From CAZQQN01 sp964549595 (GTDB lineage: Bacteria; Bacteroidota; Bacteroidia; CAILMK01; CAYYUA01), in assembly GCA_964549595.1 (NCBI GenBank), contig CAZJWK010000002.1, positions 1 through 64,000 of the forward strand: DNA of 64,000 bases, in the 5' to 3' direction. Shown in pieces: positions 11,201 to 21,769 of this stretch (position 1 is its first letter; the number at the start of each line of letters is the position of its first letter). The notes under the pieces are model-generated. The model saw only the letters and a program-made list of their open reading frames with translations. It ran no database searches and was not told the origin of the DNA. A program made the translations under genes and the position numbers.

Positions 11201-12613
11201 AAAGCGGAGGAAGAAGAAAAAGAATTTGCCGATAAAAACAACAAAATCCAGGTTGTTACAGGACGTTCCGGTGAGGTTCGGATCCTTGACGAAAATAATA
11301 ATAACACCTTGATTACTTATAATATTCCTTATGGTTCTCACCTTTATGTGGAAGAAGGTCAAAAGGTTGATAAGGACCAAAAGATTTGTCAATGGGATCC
11401 TTATAACGCGGTTATAATTGCTGATCATGACGGAAAGGTCGTTCACGAAAATCTTATTGAAGGAGAGACTTACCGTGAGGAAGTAGACGAACAAACCGGT
11501 CACCGAGAAAAGGTGATAACCGAGTCCAAGGACAAAAAGAAGATACCGGCTTTAAAAATAGCCGATAAGAAAGGTGAGGAATTGAAAGAGTATAACCTAC
11601 CTGTTGGCGCTCACATCCTTTACGATAACAATAAGTCCGTGAAGGCGGGTGATGTCATGGTTAAAATTCCAAGAACCACCAGTAAGACACGAGATATCAC
11701 GGGAGGTCTTCCCAGGGTAACCGAACTTTTTGAGGCCAGAAATCCCTCCAATCCTGCGGTTATCTCCGAGATTGACGGCGCAGTCTCTTTCGGTGGTGTA
11801 AAGCGGGGTAACAGGGAAATCTTGATTGAATCAAAGGACGGCGAGGTGAAAAAATACCTCGTTCCGCTTTCCAAACATATTCTTGTGCAGCAGAATGATT
11901 ACGTCAGAGCAGGTGAACCCTTATCTGACGGAGCCATTACCCCTGCTGATATCTTGAAGATTCAGGGACCCTATGCGGTTCAGCAATACATTGTTAACGG
12001 TATTCAAGAAGTTTACCGACTTCAGGGGGTTAAGATCAATGATAAACATATAGAAGTCATTGTGCGGCAAATGATGCAAAAAGTTCAAATCAAGAGCCCA
12101 GGGGATACCCGATTCCTTGAAAAAGATGCGGTGAACAAGTTTGACGTTATGGAGGAAAATAATTGGATCTATGACAAAAAGGTTGTCACCGAAGCAGGGG
12201 ATTGTCCGGAGCTAAGCGCAGGTCAGATCATTTCTTCCAGAAGGTTACGGGAGGAAAACTCTAAGCTTAAACGGAAAGATAAACAGTTGGTGGAAGCAAG
12301 AGATGCTATGCCAGCCACGGTTAGTCCATTGCTTCAAGGCATAACCAAAGCGAGTTTGAGTACTAAGAGTTTCCTTTCTGCAGCTTCATTCCAGGAAACA
12401 ACCAAGGTCCTGAATGAGGCGGCCATTTCCGGAAAAGTGGATCCGCTAACGGGTCTAAAGGAAAATGTCATTGTCGGGCATAGGATTCCTGCCGGAACAG
12501 GCTTACGGGATTATGATAACATTGAAATTGTTAAAGATGGTGAGGAAGCCGAGGAGCAGGAAAGTAAAGAGGAAGTGACTGAGGAACAGAAGCAGGAAGA
12601 AGCATCCTCATAA
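8267..12613 (+). CDS. rpoC: DNA-directed RNA polymerase subunit beta'
   Basis: Catalytic beta' subunit of RNA polymerase, 1448 residues. The N-terminal zinc finger uses Cys67, Cys69, Cys82 and Cys85. The magnesium-binding NADFDGDQ motif lies at 473-480 (Asp475, 477, 479). The second zinc site is Cys824, Cys898, Cys905 and Cys908. A lineage-type insert lies before the [15 protein letters not shown] clamp segment. The last 25 or so residues form an acidic Glu/Gln-rich tail. A strong terminator lies 22 bases after the stop. Confidence 0.98.
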   Translation: MAVKKNEKRVDSNFETVRIGLASPETILEWSHGEVTKPETINYRTFKPEMGGLFCERIFGPVKDYECHCGKYKRIRYKGIVCDRCGVEVTEKKVRRERMGHVNLVVPVAHIWYFKSLPNKIGYLLGLPTKKLELIIYYERYVVIQPGVKENDGINHLDFLTEEEFLEIQETLPKENQMLEDSDPQKFIAKMGGDALQMLLSRLDLDKLSFELRDKAYRETSQQRKNEALKRLKVIESFRSANSRFENRPEWMIVKCLPIIPPELRPLIPLDGGRFASSDLNDLYRRVIIRNNRLKRLKEIKAPEVILRNEKRMLQEAVDSLFDNSRKVSAVKTEGNRPLKSLSDMLKGKQGRFRQNLLGKRVDYSGRSVIIVGPKLKLHEVGLPKAMAAELFKPFVIRKLIERGIVKTVKSAKKIVERKDPVIWDILENVLKGHPVMLNRAPTLHRLGIQAFQPKLVEGKAIQLHPLVCKGFNADFDGDQMAIHVPLGHEAILEAQLLMLSAHNILSPADGTPVVVPTQDMVLGLYYITKGREGIEGNPARGEGTYFYSPEEVHIAYDHGNADLNAWIKVKVPVRQEDGSLQEEIVDTTVGRVIFNEYVPEHMGFINKNLNGKALQKTIDEIYRTTELTDTVKFLDNIKQLGYYYAFRGGLSFSLSDVPIPKEKEDFTAEAKAEVDEVWENYYNGFITNNERYNQVIDIWTHNTNRVTQELMRHITEDKQGFNPVFMMLDSGSRGSKEQIRQLSGMRGLMAKPRKSAGGGGGEIIENPILSNFKEGLSVLEYFISTHGARKGLADTALKTADAGYLTRRLHDVAQDVVIRDRDCGTLRGITISALKDKEEIVESLYERILGRVLLHDVIHPNTNEVIAEAGTQVTEQVADLIENSPVESVDIRSVLTCETKDGVCEQCYGRNLGTGRMADKGEAVGVIAAQSIGEPGTQLTLRTFHVGGTAAKIAEESQVTAKYPGKLEFEGISTIPKKAEEEEKEFADKNNKIQVVTGRSGEVRILDENNNNTLITYNIPYGSHLYVEEGQKVDKDQKICQWDPYNAVIIADHDGKVVHENLIEGETYREEVDEQTGHREKVITESKDKKKIPALKIADKKGEELKEYNLPVGAHILYDNNKSVKAGDVMVKIPRTTSKTRDITGGLPRVTELFEARNPSNPAVISEIDGAVSFGGVKRGNREILIESKDGEVKKYLVPLSKHILVQQNDYVRAGEPLSDGAITPADILKIQGPYAVQQYIVNGIQEVYRLQGVKINDKHIEVIVRQMMQKVQIKSPGDTRFLEKDAVNKFDVMEENNWIYDKKVVTEAGDCPELSAGQIISSRRLREENSKLKRKDKQLVEARDAMPATVSPLLQGITKASLSTKSFLSAASFQETTKVLNEAAISGKVDPLTGLKENVIVGHRIPAGTGLRDYDNIEIVKDGEEAEEQESKEEVTEEQKQEEASS

Positions 12614-12635
12614 GTTTTAGTATTGAAACAGATAA

Positions 12636-12675
12636 AAAGAACCCTTTTCTGGCTTTTTTCAGAAAAGGGTTCTTT
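12636..12675 (+). terminator. Intrinsic terminator after rpoC
   Basis: A perfect 16-base inverted repeat, 12636-12651 (AAAGAACCCTTTTCTG) with 12660-12675, encloses an 8-base T-rich loop and is followed by GTTTG. It ends the secE-rpoC transcript. Confidence 0.85.
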
Positions 12676-12717
12676 GTTTGGGAGCAGCAATGTTTTACAA
12701 ATCAAAAAATTGTTCAT

Positions 12718-13059
12718 ATGAGTGATGACCAGAATAACCAAGACCAGAACCAAAATAACGATGAAAATCAAATCAACATTGAGCTTTCAGAGGAAATGGC
12801 CGAAGGGATCTACTCCAACTTAGCCGTCATTACCCATTCTGATGCTGAGTTTATTTTTGACTTTGTGAGGATAATGCCTGGGGTTCCAAAGGGCAAAGTC
12901 AAGTCCCGTGTTTTCATGACGCCCAAACATGCCAAAAAGCTTTACAAAGCCCTGGAAGAAAACCTTAAAAAGTATGAATCCGCTCATGGAAATATTGAGG
13001 AAGAAGGCGGTTTTGAGGGTATACCCATGAACTTTGGAGGTCCCACACCGGAAGCCTAA
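12718..13059 (+). CDS. DUF3467 domain-containing protein
   Basis: The 113-residue protein matches the DUF3467 family, common in Bacteroidota and of unknown function. The core runs from about residue 24 (INIELSEEMAEGIYSNLAVI) through FIFDFVRIMPGVPKGKVKSRV and MTPKHAKKLYKALEENLKKYE. The first 20 residues are nearly all Asp, Asn and Gln, and no signal peptide is visible, so it is probably cytoplasmic. It lies between the rpoC terminator and the rpsL promoter, so it is probably transcribed on its own or by read-through. Confidence 0.9.
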   Translation: MSDDQNNQDQNQNNDENQINIELSEEMAEGIYSNLAVITHSDAEFIFDFVRIMPGVPKGKVKSRVFMTPKHAKKLYKALEENLKKYESAHGNIEEEGGFEGIPMNFGGPTPEA

Positions 13060-13203
13060 GCATTAAATCCTTTCTTAACGGATTAGTCATCATTTCACTA
13101 AAATGAGGTTTTCTTAAAAGAAGCCAATTTGATTTGGTAATTCGCGAAATAATTACGAAAGGGGGCAAGCCGGTTTAATCAGGAGATAAAATTGATCAAT
13201 GTT

Positions 13204-13234
13204 TTTGTAAAGAAAAAAAGAACTTGTACATTTG
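13204..13234 (+). promoter_or_regulatory. Bacteroidota-type promoter for rpsL operon
   Basis: A -33 box TTTG (13204-13207) and a -7 box TACATTTG (13227-13234) are separated by 19 bases, an exact match to the TTTG-N19-21-TAnnTTTG consensus of Bacteroidota. The -7 box is followed by CCCCTC, as at the infA promoter. rpsL starts 41 bases downstream. The preceding 140 bases after the DUF3467 gene hold no other clear signal. Confidence 0.85.
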
Positions 13235-13275
13235 CCCCTCCTTTAAAACAAAATTATTAAAGGCAGAATTGGCTT

Positions 13276-13650
13276 ATGCCTACTATTCAACAGTTAATAC
13301 GGAAAGGTAGGAAACCGGTATACGAAAAGCGAAAAGCACCCGCTTTAAACAGATGCCCTCAGCGTAGAGGTGTTTGTACCAGGGTTTATACTACCACCCC
13401 AAAGAAGCCCAACTCTGCAATGAGAAAAGTTGCCCGGGTTAGGTTAACCAATGGTAACGAAGTGAATGCCTACATTCCGGGAGAAGGACATAACCTCCAG
13501 GAACATTCTATTGTCTTGCTTCGTGGAGGTAGGGTTAAGGATTTGCCCGGCGTTCGCTACCAGGTAATTCGGGGTGCATTAGATACAGCCGGTGTAGAGG
13601 ACAGAAAGAAAGGTCGTTCTAAATACGGTACAAAGAAACCTAAAAAGTAA
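13276..13650 (+). CDS. rpsL: 30S ribosomal protein S12
   Basis: S12 lies at the decoding centre and is the classical streptomycin-resistance site. The 124-residue protein shows the [13 protein letters not shown] terminus, [20 protein letters not shown] and [18 protein letters not shown]. The lysines in TPKKPNS and in GRVKDLPG are present, so no resistance substitution is apparent there. It is the first gene of the str-like operon rpsL-rpsG-fusA, driven by the promoter just upstream. Confidence 0.98.
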   Translation: MPTIQQLIRKGRKPVYEKRKAPALNRCPQRRGVCTRVYTTTPKKPNSAMRKVARVRLTNGNEVNAYIPGEGHNLQEHSIVLLRGGRVKDLPGVRYQVIRGALDTAGVEDRKKGRSKYGTKKPKK

Positions 13651-13670
13651 CGTTTAATTAGCCTGGAGTT

Positions 13671-14138
13671 ATGAGAAAAAAAAGTGCCCCAAAAAGGAAA
13701 ATATTACCTGATCCCCGTTTTGAAGACAGAACCGTTTCTAAGTTTGTAAATAACTTAATGTGGGACGGGAAGAAGGCACTGGCCTATAATATTGTTTATC
13801 AAGCTTTTGATCATGTTGAAGGTAAAATGGAAGAATCCGGTTTGGATGTCTTTAAAAGGGCCTTATCTAATACAATGCCCTCGGTAGAAGTACGAAGTAG
13901 AAGAGTAGGCGGGGCTACCTTTCAAATTCCTGCGGAAGTCCGGGAAGATCGTAAAATGGCTTTGGGAATGAAATGGATTATACGTTATGCCCGCTTGAGG
14001 ACAGGCAAAAGTATGAAAGAGAAATTGGCCAACGAAATAATGGACGCCTCAAAAGGTGAAGGTAGTGCAGTTAGGAAGAAGATTGAAACCCATCGCATGG
14101 CTGAGGCGAATAAAGCATTTTCTCATTTCAAGTTTTAA
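13671..14138 (+). CDS. rpsG: 30S ribosomal protein S7
   Basis: S7 nucleates assembly of the 30S head. The 155-residue protein has the family signature DPRFEDRTVSKFVNNLMWDG near the N terminus, RSRRVGGATFQIPAEVR in the middle and the C-terminal HRMAEANKAFSHFKF. Its start lies 20 bases after rpsL and fusA follows 22 bases after its stop. Confidence 0.98.
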   Translation: MRKKSAPKRKILPDPRFEDRTVSKFVNNLMWDGKKALAYNIVYQAFDHVEGKMEESGLDVFKRALSNTMPSVEVRSRRVGGATFQIPAEVREDRKMALGMKWIIRYARLRTGKSMKEKLANEIMDASKGEGSAVRKKIETHRMAEANKAFSHFKF

Positions 14139-14160
14139 AATTTAGTCATCATTTTTAACT

Positions 14161-16302
14161 ATGGCACAATCAAAAAATAAAAACCTGATAAATTACCGGA
14201 ACATTGGCATCATGGCGCATATTGATGCCGGAAAGACTACTGCTACTGAGCGTATTCTTTACTATACCGGTAAGCGGCATAAAATCGGAGAAGTTCACGA
14301 AGGGGCTGCTGAGATGGACTGGATGTCTCAGGAACAAGAGAGGGGTATAACCATTACTTCGGCTACTACTCGTTGTTTCTGGAACTACAATGATCAGGAA
14401 TATACCATTAACATTATTGACACTCCTGGACACGTTGATTTTACTGTTGAAGTGGAACGTTCGTTACGTGTGCTGGATGGCTCTGTTGCTGTATTCTGCG
14501 GTGTTAACGGTGTTGAACCACAATCTGAAACCGTTTGGCGTCAAGCTGATAAATACGGTGTACCGCGTTTGGCATTTGTTAATAAGCTGGATAGAGCAGG
14601 GGCAGATTTTTATTTTGTGGTTAACGAAGTAAAAAATAAACTAGGGGCAACGCCTGTACCCCTTCAAATACCCATAGGTGCTGAAGACAATTTTCAAGGT
14701 GTTGTTGACCTCGTTAGTATGCAAGCGCTTATTTGGCGTGAAGACGATAATAGTTTTGGAATGAATTACGATGTCACGGACATTCCTGACGATTTAAAGG
14801 AAAGTGCCCAAAACTACCGTGACCAAATGCTGGAAACCATCGCTGAAAGTGATGAAGCAGTTTTTGAAAAATATTTCGATGACCCAAGCACCATTACTGA
14901 AGAAGAAATCCACCAAGCGCTAAGGAAAGGTACCATTAACATGGATATCGTTCCCATTTTGTGTGGAACTGCTTACAAAAATAAAGGCGTTCAGCCTTTA
15001 TTAAACTCCGTGGCCAGTTACCTGCCTTCCCCTTTGGATATGCCCCCGATCGAGGGCGTTAACCCTAATACAGAAGAACAAGAAGTTCGTAAGCCGGATG
15101 TCAATGAACCCTTTTCCGCATTGGCTTTTAAAATCATGACCGATCCTTACATGGGCCGCTTAGCCTATTTTAGGGTTTATTCCGGTCATCTCGATTCTGG
15201 TTCTTACGTTTTGAACACCCGTTCCGGTAAAAAAGAGCGGATTTCGAGGATTTTCCAAATGCATTCCAATAAGCAGAACCCTATTGACTATTGTAGTGCT
15301 GGCGATATTGGTGCCGGTGTTGGATTTAAAAATATCATGACCGGGGATACCCTTGCTGCTGAGAAAAATCCTATAGTGCTTGAGCAAATGAAATTCCCTG
15401 AGCCTGTCATTGGTATTGCTGTCGAACCCAAAACGCAGGCCGATGTCGATAAATTAAGCACTGCCCTTGGAAAACTGGCTGAAGAAGACCCCACTTTTAC
15501 GGTTGAAACGGATGAAGATACCGGTCAGACTGTAATATCGGGTATGGGTGAATTGCACCTTGAAGTAATTATAGATCGGTTAAAACGGGAATTTAAAGTG
15601 GATTGTAATCGGGGTAATCCCCAAGTTTCCTATAAAGAGGCCCTTACTAAGACCGTTTCCCATCGTGAATTGCTTAAGAAACAAACCGGTGGACGGGGTA
15701 AGTATGCAGACATTGAGTTTTATTTAGGGCCAGCTGATGAAGATGTTGAACAGAAGGGTTTGCAGTTCAAGAACAGTATTCACGGTGGTAATGTACCAAA
15801 GGATTTTATGCCGGCTATTCATAAAGGGTTCGAAACCTCTATGCAAAATGGAATATTGGCTGGCTACCCCATTGATTACATGAAAGTAGAAGTTTACGAT
15901 GGTTCATACCACCCAGTAGATTCCGATGCCATTGCCTTTGAAATGTGTGCGAAATCTGCATTCCGTGAAGCAGCCAAAAAAGCGGATCCTATTTTACTTG
16001 AACCGGTAATGGATGTGGAAGTTGTAACACCGGAAGAATATATGGGAGATGTGATGGGCGATCTTAACAAGAGGAGAGGAACCATGCAAGGCGTGGATTC
16101 AAAAGGGGATAGTCAGGTTATTCGTGCATATGTCCCCCTTGCGGAAATGTTTGGTTACGTAACTCAGCTTAGAACCATGACTTCTGGCAGGGGAGTTTCA
16201 TCCATGATGTTCTCCCACTATGAAAAAGTACCGGATACCATTGCCCAGGGTATATTAGAAAGCGTAAGTGGCGATGGAAATCAAAAAGTGGAAAACGTCT
16301 AA
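14161..16302 (+). CDS. fusA: Elongation factor G
   Basis: EF-G is the GTPase that drives translocation on the ribosome. The 713-residue protein has the full five-domain length. The GTPase motifs are AHIDAGKTT near residue 19, DTPGHVDF and [10 protein letters not shown]. Domain IV ([14 protein letters not shown]) and the C-terminal domain V are intact. It lies in the standard rpsL-rpsG-fusA order and runs into rpsJ after 9 bases, so str and S10 operons appear to be joined. Confidence 0.98.
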   Translation: MAQSKNKNLINYRNIGIMAHIDAGKTTATERILYYTGKRHKIGEVHEGAAEMDWMSQEQERGITITSATTRCFWNYNDQEYTINIIDTPGHVDFTVEVERSLRVLDGSVAVFCGVNGVEPQSETVWRQADKYGVPRLAFVNKLDRAGADFYFVVNEVKNKLGATPVPLQIPIGAEDNFQGVVDLVSMQALIWREDDNSFGMNYDVTDIPDDLKESAQNYRDQMLETIAESDEAVFEKYFDDPSTITEEEIHQALRKGTINMDIVPILCGTAYKNKGVQPLLNSVASYLPSPLDMPPIEGVNPNTEEQEVRKPDVNEPFSALAFKIMTDPYMGRLAYFRVYSGHLDSGSYVLNTRSGKKERISRIFQMHSNKQNPIDYCSAGDIGAGVGFKNIMTGDTLAAEKNPIVLEQMKFPEPVIGIAVEPKTQADVDKLSTALGKLAEEDPTFTVETDEDTGQTVISGMGELHLEVIIDRLKREFKVDCNRGNPQVSYKEALTKTVSHRELLKKQTGGRGKYADIEFYLGPADEDVEQKGLQFKNSIHGGNVPKDFMPAIHKGFETSMQNGILAGYPIDYMKVEVYDGSYHPVDSDAIAFEMCAKSAFREAAKKADPILLEPVMDVEVVTPEEYMGDVMGDLNKRRGTMQGVDSKGDSQVIRAYVPLAEMFGYVTQLRTMTSGRGVSSMMFSHYEKVPDTIAQGILESVSGDGNQKVENV

Positions 16303-16311
16303 AATAAAGCA

Positions 16312-16617
16312 ATGAGCCAAAAAATAAGAATAAAGCTAAAATCTTACGATCATAATTTGGTTGATAAATCGGCCGAAAAGATCGTCAAAACCGTAAAAAC
16401 AACCGGGGCTGTTGTAAGTGGGCCCATCCCCATTCCTACTGAGAAAAAAGTTTTTACGGTTTTGAAATCGCCGCACGTAAACAAAAGAGCAAGGGAACAA
16501 TTTCAACTTTGTTCTCATAAAAGGCTTATTGATATTTTTAGCTCCAGTTCCAAGACCGTTGATTCTTTAATGAAATTGGAGTTACCCAGTGGTGTAGACG
16601 TTGAAATAAAAGTTTAA
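16312..16617 (+). CDS. rpsJ: 30S ribosomal protein S10
   Basis: S10 is a small-subunit head protein and also the NusE antitermination factor. The 101-residue protein has [20 protein letters not shown], the [20 protein letters not shown] region and [21 protein letters not shown]. First gene of the S10 operon; rplC begins 2 bases after its stop. Confidence 0.98.
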   Translation: MSQKIRIKLKSYDHNLVDKSAEKIVKTVKTTGAVVSGPIPIPTEKKVFTVLKSPHVNKRAREQFQLCSHKRLIDIFSSSSKTVDSLMKLELPSGVDVEIKV

Positions 16618-16619
16618 TC

Positions 16620-17237
16620 ATGGCGGGATTATTAGGTAAAAAACTCGGAATGACCAGCATCTTTGATGATGAAGGAAGAAATATCCCATGTACTGCCGTA
16701 CAGGCAGGTCCCTGTTATGTAACCCAGATTAAAACCCTGGATAAAGATGGCTACGAAGCTGTTCAATTAGGCTTTGAGGATAAAAAGGAAAAAAATACCC
16801 CCAATCCTTTAATCGGCCACTTTAAAAAGGCCAGTGTTAACCCTAAAAGGAAACTCGTTGAATTTCCTGCTTTTCAGGAAGAAGTGAACCTTGGGGATGA
16901 AGTGAAATGTGATGTTTTTGAGGAAGGCCAGCTGGTAGATTTGACAGGATGGAGTAAAGGAAAAGGTTACCAAGGGGTCGTTAAGCGATATGGTTTTGCC
17001 GGGGTGGGTGATCAATCTCATGGTCAGCATGGGACTGAAAGAATGCCTGGTTCTATTGGTGGCGCATCCGATCCTTCAAGGGTATTCAAGGGAAAAATGA
17101 TGGGTGGACGCACCGGCAACAGACGGAACAAAATGTTTGATCTTCAGGTAATGAAGGTTTTGCCAGATAAAGATACGATGTTTATAAAAGGTTCAATTCC
17201 TGGCGGAAAAGGTTCATACATAATTATAGAGGACTAA
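16620..17237 (+). CDS. rplC: 50S ribosomal protein L3
   Basis: L3 reaches toward the peptidyl transferase centre and is needed early in 50S assembly. The 205-residue protein starts AGLLGKKLGMTSIFDDEGR and contains the family signature GWSKGKGYQGVVKRYGF with the central loop HGTERMPGSIGG. rplD follows after one base. Confidence 0.98.
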   Translation: MAGLLGKKLGMTSIFDDEGRNIPCTAVQAGPCYVTQIKTLDKDGYEAVQLGFEDKKEKNTPNPLIGHFKKASVNPKRKLVEFPAFQEEVNLGDEVKCDVFEEGQLVDLTGWSKGKGYQGVVKRYGFAGVGDQSHGQHGTERMPGSIGGASDPSRVFKGKMMGGRTGNRRNKMFDLQVMKVLPDKDTMFIKGSIPGGKGSYIIIED

Positions 17238-17238
17238 A

Positions 17239-17868
17239 ATGGAACTAGAAGTACTCGACAAAAACGGCGAAAAAACGGGACGTAAAGTAACCCTTGATGA
17301 CAGTATAGTAGATATCGAGCCCAATCATCACGCGGTTTATTTGGACGTCAAGCGAATACAGGCCGGAAAAAGGCAAGGTACTCATAAGGCCAAAGAAAGA
17401 AGCGACCTGTCCGGCTCCGGCACTAAACTTAGACGGCAAAAAGGGACTGGTTTTGCCCGTGTTGGGGATATTAAAAACCCTATTTTCCGTGGTGGTGCAA
17501 CCGTTTTCGGCCCCAGTCCTAAGGACCACAAATTGAAAATTAACAAAAAGGTACAGCGCTTGGCCAGGAAATCCGCTTTGGCCTTTAAGGTGCAAGATAA
17601 AAAACTTTTTGTCATTGAAGATTTAGAGTTTGATCAACCCAAAACCAAAGATTTCCAGCAAATTATTGATGACCTTGAGTTAGAGGGTTCATCTACCCTA
17701 TTTGTGACTGACAAGCGGGATAAAAACCTTAGCCTTTCATTAAGGAATATTCCTTATGTGGAAGAAAATCACGTTCAAACCATCAATACTTTTACGATTC
17801 TTCGTTATAACAATTTAGTCTTAAGCGAGGGTATTGTAAGCAGCCTTAATGAAAATCTGAAGAATTAG
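17239..17868 (+). CDS. rplD: 50S ribosomal protein L4
   Basis: L4 lines the polypeptide exit tunnel and in E. coli represses the S10 operon. The 209-residue protein contains the basic loop KLRRQKGTGFARVGDIKNPIF and GGATVFGPSPKDHKLKINKK, characteristic of L4. rplW starts 8 bases after the stop. Confidence 0.98.
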   Translation: MELEVLDKNGEKTGRKVTLDDSIVDIEPNHHAVYLDVKRIQAGKRQGTHKAKERSDLSGSGTKLRRQKGTGFARVGDIKNPIFRGGATVFGPSPKDHKLKINKKVQRLARKSALAFKVQDKKLFVIEDLEFDQPKTKDFQQIIDDLELEGSSTLFVTDKRDKNLSLSLRNIPYVEENHVQTINTFTILRYNNLVLSEGIVSSLNENLKN

Positions 17869-17876
17869 TTAATACT

Positions 17877-18167
17877 ATGGAGGTTCTTGAAAAACCCATA
17901 ATTACGGAAAAATATACCCAACTTGGTGAGGAATACAACCAATACGGTTTTATTTGTCATCCGAAGGCTACTAAACCGCAGATAAAGAAAGCTGTAGAAA
18001 ATATCTATGAGGTTAAAGTGGATAAGGTAAGGACAATGGTTTATCCAAGAGAAAGAAAGGTCCGTTATACAAAAACCAATATTATTCAGGGAAAGAAACC
18101 GATGTACAAAAAAGCGATTGTTACCCTCAAAGAAGGTTATACGATCGATTTCTATAGTAATATCTAA
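17877..18167 (+). CDS. rplW: 50S ribosomal protein L23
   Basis: L23 sits at the tunnel exit and contacts trigger factor and the signal recognition particle. The 96-residue protein shows [18 protein letters not shown], the [21 protein letters not shown] core and [19 protein letters not shown] at the end. Standard S10 operon position. Confidence 0.97.
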   Translation: MEVLEKPIITEKYTQLGEEYNQYGFICHPKATKPQIKKAVENIYEVKVDKVRTMVYPRERKVRYTKTNIIQGKKPMYKKAIVTLKEGYTIDFYSNI

Positions 18168-18175
18168 AGGGCGTT

Positions 18176-18997
18176 ATGGCTGTAAAAAGATTAAAACCAT
18201 CGACACCGGGGAGCCGTTTTGCAGTATTAAATAAACGGTCTGAGGTTACGACCAAAAAGCCGGAAAAATCACTATTGATTTCCATTCATGATAAAGTGGG
18301 TCGTAGCTCAAATGGTAACAAGACGGTTCGTTTTCGCGGTGGAGGACACAAGAAAAAATACCGGATTATCGATTTTAAAAGGGATAAATTCCAAATACCA
18401 GGTATTGTGCAAACCATTGAATATGATCCTTATCGGTCTGCATTTATTTCACTGGTGGTGTATAAGGATGGGGAAAAACGTTACATGATTACCCCGGAGG
18501 GATTGGAAGTAGGTCAGGAAATTTTATCAGGCGAGAAAGTAAGTCCTGAAGTAGGAAATGCTATGAAATTGGCAAACATTCCATTGGGTACGATTATTCA
18601 TAGCATTGAATTACATCCCGGCCAGGGAGCTGCTATTGCAAGAAGTGCAGGCACTTATGCCCAGCTTTTGGCGAGAGAAGGCAAATATGCCGTAATTAAA
18701 TTGCCTTCCAGTGAAACCAGGTTAATTTTAAATGAATGCCTGGCTACTATAGGTTCAGTTTCCAATTCGGATCATGCCCTATTTATTAGAGGAAAAGCGG
18801 GAAGAAGCCGTTGGTTGGGTAAGCGTCCCCGAACCAGAAATACGGCTAAAAATCCGGTTGACCATCCAATGGGCGGTGGAGAAGGTAAAAAATCCGGTGG
18901 CCACCCACGTTCTAAGAAAGGGCTATACGCTAAAGGCCAAAAGACCCGGAAAAAGAAATCATCAGATAAAGTCATTCTTGAAAGAAGGAAGAAATAA
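18176..18997 (+). CDS. rplB: 50S ribosomal protein L2
   Basis: L2 is needed for subunit joining and peptidyl transferase activity. The 273-residue protein is full length. It has [19 protein letters not shown] near residue 57, the SH3-like core, and the C-terminal signature [20 protein letters not shown] including the conserved histidine of the DHPMGGG motif. rpsS follows after 11 bases. Confidence 0.98.
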   Translation: MAVKRLKPSTPGSRFAVLNKRSEVTTKKPEKSLLISIHDKVGRSSNGNKTVRFRGGGHKKKYRIIDFKRDKFQIPGIVQTIEYDPYRSAFISLVVYKDGEKRYMITPEGLEVGQEILSGEKVSPEVGNAMKLANIPLGTIIHSIELHPGQGAAIARSAGTYAQLLAREGKYAVIKLPSSETRLILNECLATIGSVSNSDHALFIRGKAGRSRWLGKRPRTRNTAKNPVDHPMGGGEGKKSGGHPRSKKGLYAKGQKTRKKKSSDKVILERRKK

Positions 18998-19008
18998 ATC
19001 GCATACAT

Positions 19009-19278
19009 ATGCCAAGGTCGGTTAAAAAAGGTCCATACGTACATTATAAGCTTGAGGAGAAGATAAATCAAATGAATGAATCCGGGAAAAAGCAGGTGAT
19101 CAAAACCTGGTCCCGGCGTTCAATGGTTATCCCTGAATTCGTGGGGCATACTATTGCCATTCATAATGGAAACAAATTCATCCCTATTTTCATCACTGAA
19201 AATATGGTAGGACATAAATTAGGGGAGTTTGCCCCTACGAGAACTTTTAGAGGACATCCGGTTAAAAAGCAACGGTAA
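19009..19278 (+). CDS. rpsS: 30S ribosomal protein S19
   Basis: S19 binds 16S rRNA in the head together with S13. The 89-residue protein has [40 protein letters not shown] and the C-terminal [16 protein letters not shown]. It is 3 bases upstream of rplV. Confidence 0.98.
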   Translation: MPRSVKKGPYVHYKLEEKINQMNESGKKQVIKTWSRRSMVIPEFVGHTIAIHNGNKFIPIFITENMVGHKLGEFAPTRTFRGHPVKKQR

Positions 19279-19281
19279 ACC

Positions 19282-19722
19282 ATGGAAAGCTTAGCCAAAT
19301 TAAAAAACTGTCCGGTACCACCCCGCAAAATGCGGATCCTTGCAGATCATGTCCGTGGTAAAAGGGTTGACGAAGCACTCAACATCTTGAAATTTCACCA
19401 AAAAAAGATGTATGCCAAGCATCTTGAGAAGTTGCTTTTATCCGGTATTGCCAATTGGCAAGAAAAAAATGAAGGAGAGGTTTTAGAAGAGCATGAATTG
19501 TACATTAAAACCATTCAAGTCGATGAAGGAAGGACTTTGAAGCGGATTCGTCCTGCTGCAATGGGTAGGGCTAACCGCATTCGTAAGCGTTCAAATCATA
19601 TTACTGTGAAAATTGATAGTTTGAACCAAGAGAAAGAGGAAGGATATGAAGAAGAGGTGACTGAAGAGGAATCAGCTGAAGAAGAACAAACTGAAGAAAA
19701 TAATACCAATAACGAAGCATAA
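19282..19722 (+). CDS. rplV: 50S ribosomal protein L22 with acidic tail
   Basis: L22 lines the exit tunnel. Residues 1-112 form the usual L22 domain, with [16 protein letters not shown] and the [20 protein letters not shown] tunnel loop. Residues 113-146 are an added tail rich in Glu with no hydrophobic core, ending NNTNNEA. The ordinary protein is about 110 residues, so the tail is lineage-specific; the downstream rpsC starts 5 bases after it. Function of the tail is unknown. Confidence 0.97.
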   Translation: MESLAKLKNCPVPPRKMRILADHVRGKRVDEALNILKFHQKKMYAKHLEKLLLSGIANWQEKNEGEVLEEHELYIKTIQVDEGRTLKRIRPAAMGRANRIRKRSNHITVKIDSLNQEKEEGYEEEVTEEESAEEEQTEENNTNNEA

Positions 19723-19727
19723 ATCAA

Positions 19728-20462
19728 ATGGGACAAAAAATACATCCGATCGGCTTAAGGCTTGGTTACATTCATGGATGGGAATCTAATTGGTATAGCA
19801 GTACCAAAGAATTACCCCAGAATATCCTTGAAGATAAAAAGATCAGGGACTATATCTATGCACGGATCCCTAAGGGTGGAATTTCCAAGATTGTCTTGGA
19901 AAGAACCCTTAACCGTATAACCGTTACTATTCACACCTCCCGTCCCGGTATTGTTATTGGTAAGGGTGGTAATGAAGTAGACAAGTTAAAGGAAGAGTTA
20001 AAAGGAATTACCAATAAGGAAGTTCAAATTAATATTTACGAGATCAAACGCCCCGAACTTGAAGCAAAATTGGTCGCTGAAAATATTGCCAATCAACTAA
20101 AAGCCAGGATTTCTTTTCGAAGGGCAATGAAAATGGCTTTGGCCTCAACTATGCGTGTTGGAGCAGAAGGTGTTAAGATACGTTGCTCCGGAAGGCTTGG
20201 TGGTGCTGAGATGGCAAGGGTTGAGGAATATAAAGAAGGGCGTGTCCCACTCCACACTTTAAGGGCTGATATTGACTATGCCTTGGCAGAGGCTTATACC
20301 ATTTATGGAAGTATTGGCGTAAAGGTCTGGATTTGTAAAGGAGAAGTATATGGTAAGAGGGATTTGAATCTTAACGTAGGCATGGGTAGTAAAAAAGGTA
20401 AGAAGGAGAAAGTCCCTAAAGGATTAAGTGGCCGGGGTAGAGGTAAACAGGAGTCTGAATAA
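19728..20462 (+). CDS. rpsC: 30S ribosomal protein S3
   Basis: S3 forms part of the mRNA entry tunnel. The 244-residue protein starts [20 protein letters not shown], has the KH-domain motif [20 protein letters not shown] and the C-terminal domain with [20 protein letters not shown]. The C terminus is a basic Lys/Gly-rich tail, common in this phylum. Confidence 0.98.
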   Translation: MGQKIHPIGLRLGYIHGWESNWYSSTKELPQNILEDKKIRDYIYARIPKGGISKIVLERTLNRITVTIHTSRPGIVIGKGGNEVDKLKEELKGITNKEVQINIYEIKRPELEAKLVAENIANQLKARISFRRAMKMALASTMRVGAEGVKIRCSGRLGGAEMARVEEYKEGRVPLHTLRADIDYALAEAYTIYGSIGVKVWICKGEVYGKRDLNLNVGMGSKKGKKEKVPKGLSGRGRGKQESE

Positions 20463-20484
20463 TAAAGTGCAAATAACTTGAGGC

Positions 20485-20907
20485 ATGTTACAACCAAAAA
20501 AATCCAAATACAGGAAGTCGCAAAAAAGCCGGATAAAAGGGCTGGCCAACAAGGGAAATACGGTTGAGTTTGGTACTTTTGGTATCAAGAGTCTTGAACC
20601 GAAATGGATTACATCCCGTCAAATAGAGGCTGCCCGTATTGCTATTAACCGGTATATGAAGCGGGAGGGAAAACTATGGATCCGCATATTTCCGGATAAA
20701 CCCATTTCCCGTAAGCCGGCTGAAGTTCGGATGGGAAAAGGAAAAGGCGAGCCTGATTTTTACGCCTTTCCGTGTAAGCCTGGCAAAGTACTTTTTGAGG
20801 TGGATGGCGTACCTGAAGCGATTGCCGAAGAAGCGCTGCGTTTAGGTGCTCAAAAATTACCCGTTGTTACAAAGTTCGTCACACGTAGGGATTATTTGTC
20901 CTTGTAA
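20485..20907 (+). CDS. rplP: 50S ribosomal protein L16
   Basis: L16 helps position the A-site tRNA acceptor arm. The 140-residue protein starts [19 protein letters not shown] and has the signatures [19 protein letters not shown] and [20 protein letters not shown]. The basic N terminus and the length fit the family. Confidence 0.98.
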   Translation: MLQPKKSKYRKSQKSRIKGLANKGNTVEFGTFGIKSLEPKWITSRQIEAARIAINRYMKREGKLWIRIFPDKPISRKPAEVRMGKGKGEPDFYAFPCKPGKVLFEVDGVPEAIAEEALRLGAQKLPVVTKFVTRRDYLSL

Positions 20908-20922
20908 AAAAATTAATGCGTT

Positions 20923-21129
20923 ATGCGTAATAACGAAATAAGAGAATTGACGACAAAAGAAATTAAGGATATTATTCAGGAAAGGAAATATGACCTTTCC
21001 AAGCTGAAGCTTGCTCATGCTGTTTCACCACTGGATAATCCCGGTAAGCTTCGGAATACCAAAAAAACCGTTGCCCGTTTAAAGACCGAATTACGTAAAA
21101 GAGCGTTAAATGCACAGGAAAATGGATAA
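20923..21129 (+). CDS. rpmC: 50S ribosomal protein L29
   Basis: L29 lies near the tunnel exit beside L23. The 68-residue helical protein has RELTTKEIKDIIQERKYDLSK and a C-terminal KKTVARLKTELRKR. Its last 8 bases overlap the start of rpsQ (ATGGATAA), which suggests coupled translation. Confidence 0.97.
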   Translation: MRNNEIRELTTKEIKDIIQERKYDLSKLKLAHAVSPLDNPGKLRNTKKTVARLKTELRKRALNAQENG

Positions 21130-21391
21130 CAATACCTTGCAAAGAAATAGCCGCCGGGAACTTGTAGGCCGCGTTGTCAGCAATAGCATGCAAAAATCTG
21201 TTGTTGTCAATGTCGAGCGGAAAAAGATGCATCCTATTTATGGGAAATTTATGGCTAAGAGTTCTAGGTTTAAGGCTCATGATGAAAACGATGAAGCCAA
21301 GATAGGGGATTTGGTACATTTAATGGAAACCCGCCCCTTGAGTAAAGATAAAAGATGGCGACTGGTAAAAATACTTGAAAGGGCTAAATAA
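21122..21391 (+). CDS. rpsQ: 30S ribosomal protein S17
   Basis: S17 is a primary 16S rRNA binder. The 89-residue protein has [20 protein letters not shown] and the [21 protein letters not shown] segment, then [20 protein letters not shown] chose the ATG at 21122, which overlaps the rpmC stop; an in-frame ATG at 21110 lies deeper in rpmC and would add four residues with no family support. The stop overlaps the rplN start by one base (TAATG). Confidence 0.96.
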   Translation: MDNNTLQRNSRRELVGRVVSNSMQKSVVVNVERKKMHPIYGKFMAKSSRFKAHDENDEAKIGDLVHLMETRPLSKDKRWRLVKILERAK

Positions 21392-21759
21392 TGGTACAAA
21401 AGGAAACGATACTTAAAGTAGCGGATAATAGTGGAGCCAAACAAGTTTCTGTCATATCTCTATTGGGCGGGAGTGGCAATCGATATGCACGAGTAGGTGA
21501 TATTATTACTGTTAGCGTGAAATCAGCCATTCCAGGTGGCGCTATCAAAAAAGGGACTGTAACCCGCGCTGTAGTGGTTAGGACTTGTAAAGAAAGGAGA
21601 AGAGAAGATGGCACATATATTCGCTTTGATGAAAATGCTTGTGTCTTATTGAACCAAGCCAATGAGCCTCGTGCTACCCGTATTTTTGGCCCTGTTGCCA
21701 GAGAACTTCGGGAAAAGCGTTTTATGAGAATTATTTCACTTGCACCGGAAGTACTTTAA
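21391..21759 (+). CDS. rplN: 50S ribosomal protein L14
   Basis: L14 contacts the small subunit and L19. The 122-residue protein starts [20 protein letters not shown] and contains [20 protein letters not shown] and [20 protein letters not shown], both family signatures. It opens the spc-type gene block rplN-rplX-rplE. Confidence 0.98.
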   Translation: MVQKETILKVADNSGAKQVSVISLLGGSGNRYARVGDIITVSVKSAIPGGAIKKGTVTRAVVVRTCKERRREDGTYIRFDENACVLLNQANEPRATRIFGPVARELREKRFMRIISLAPEVL

Positions 21760-21769
21760 GGGAAAAATT

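Noticed and set aside
10829..11503. A 224-codon open frame on the minus strand inside rpoC
   Set aside because: It is fully antisense to conserved rpoC domains, has no recognisable family features, and follows from the codon bias of rpoC.
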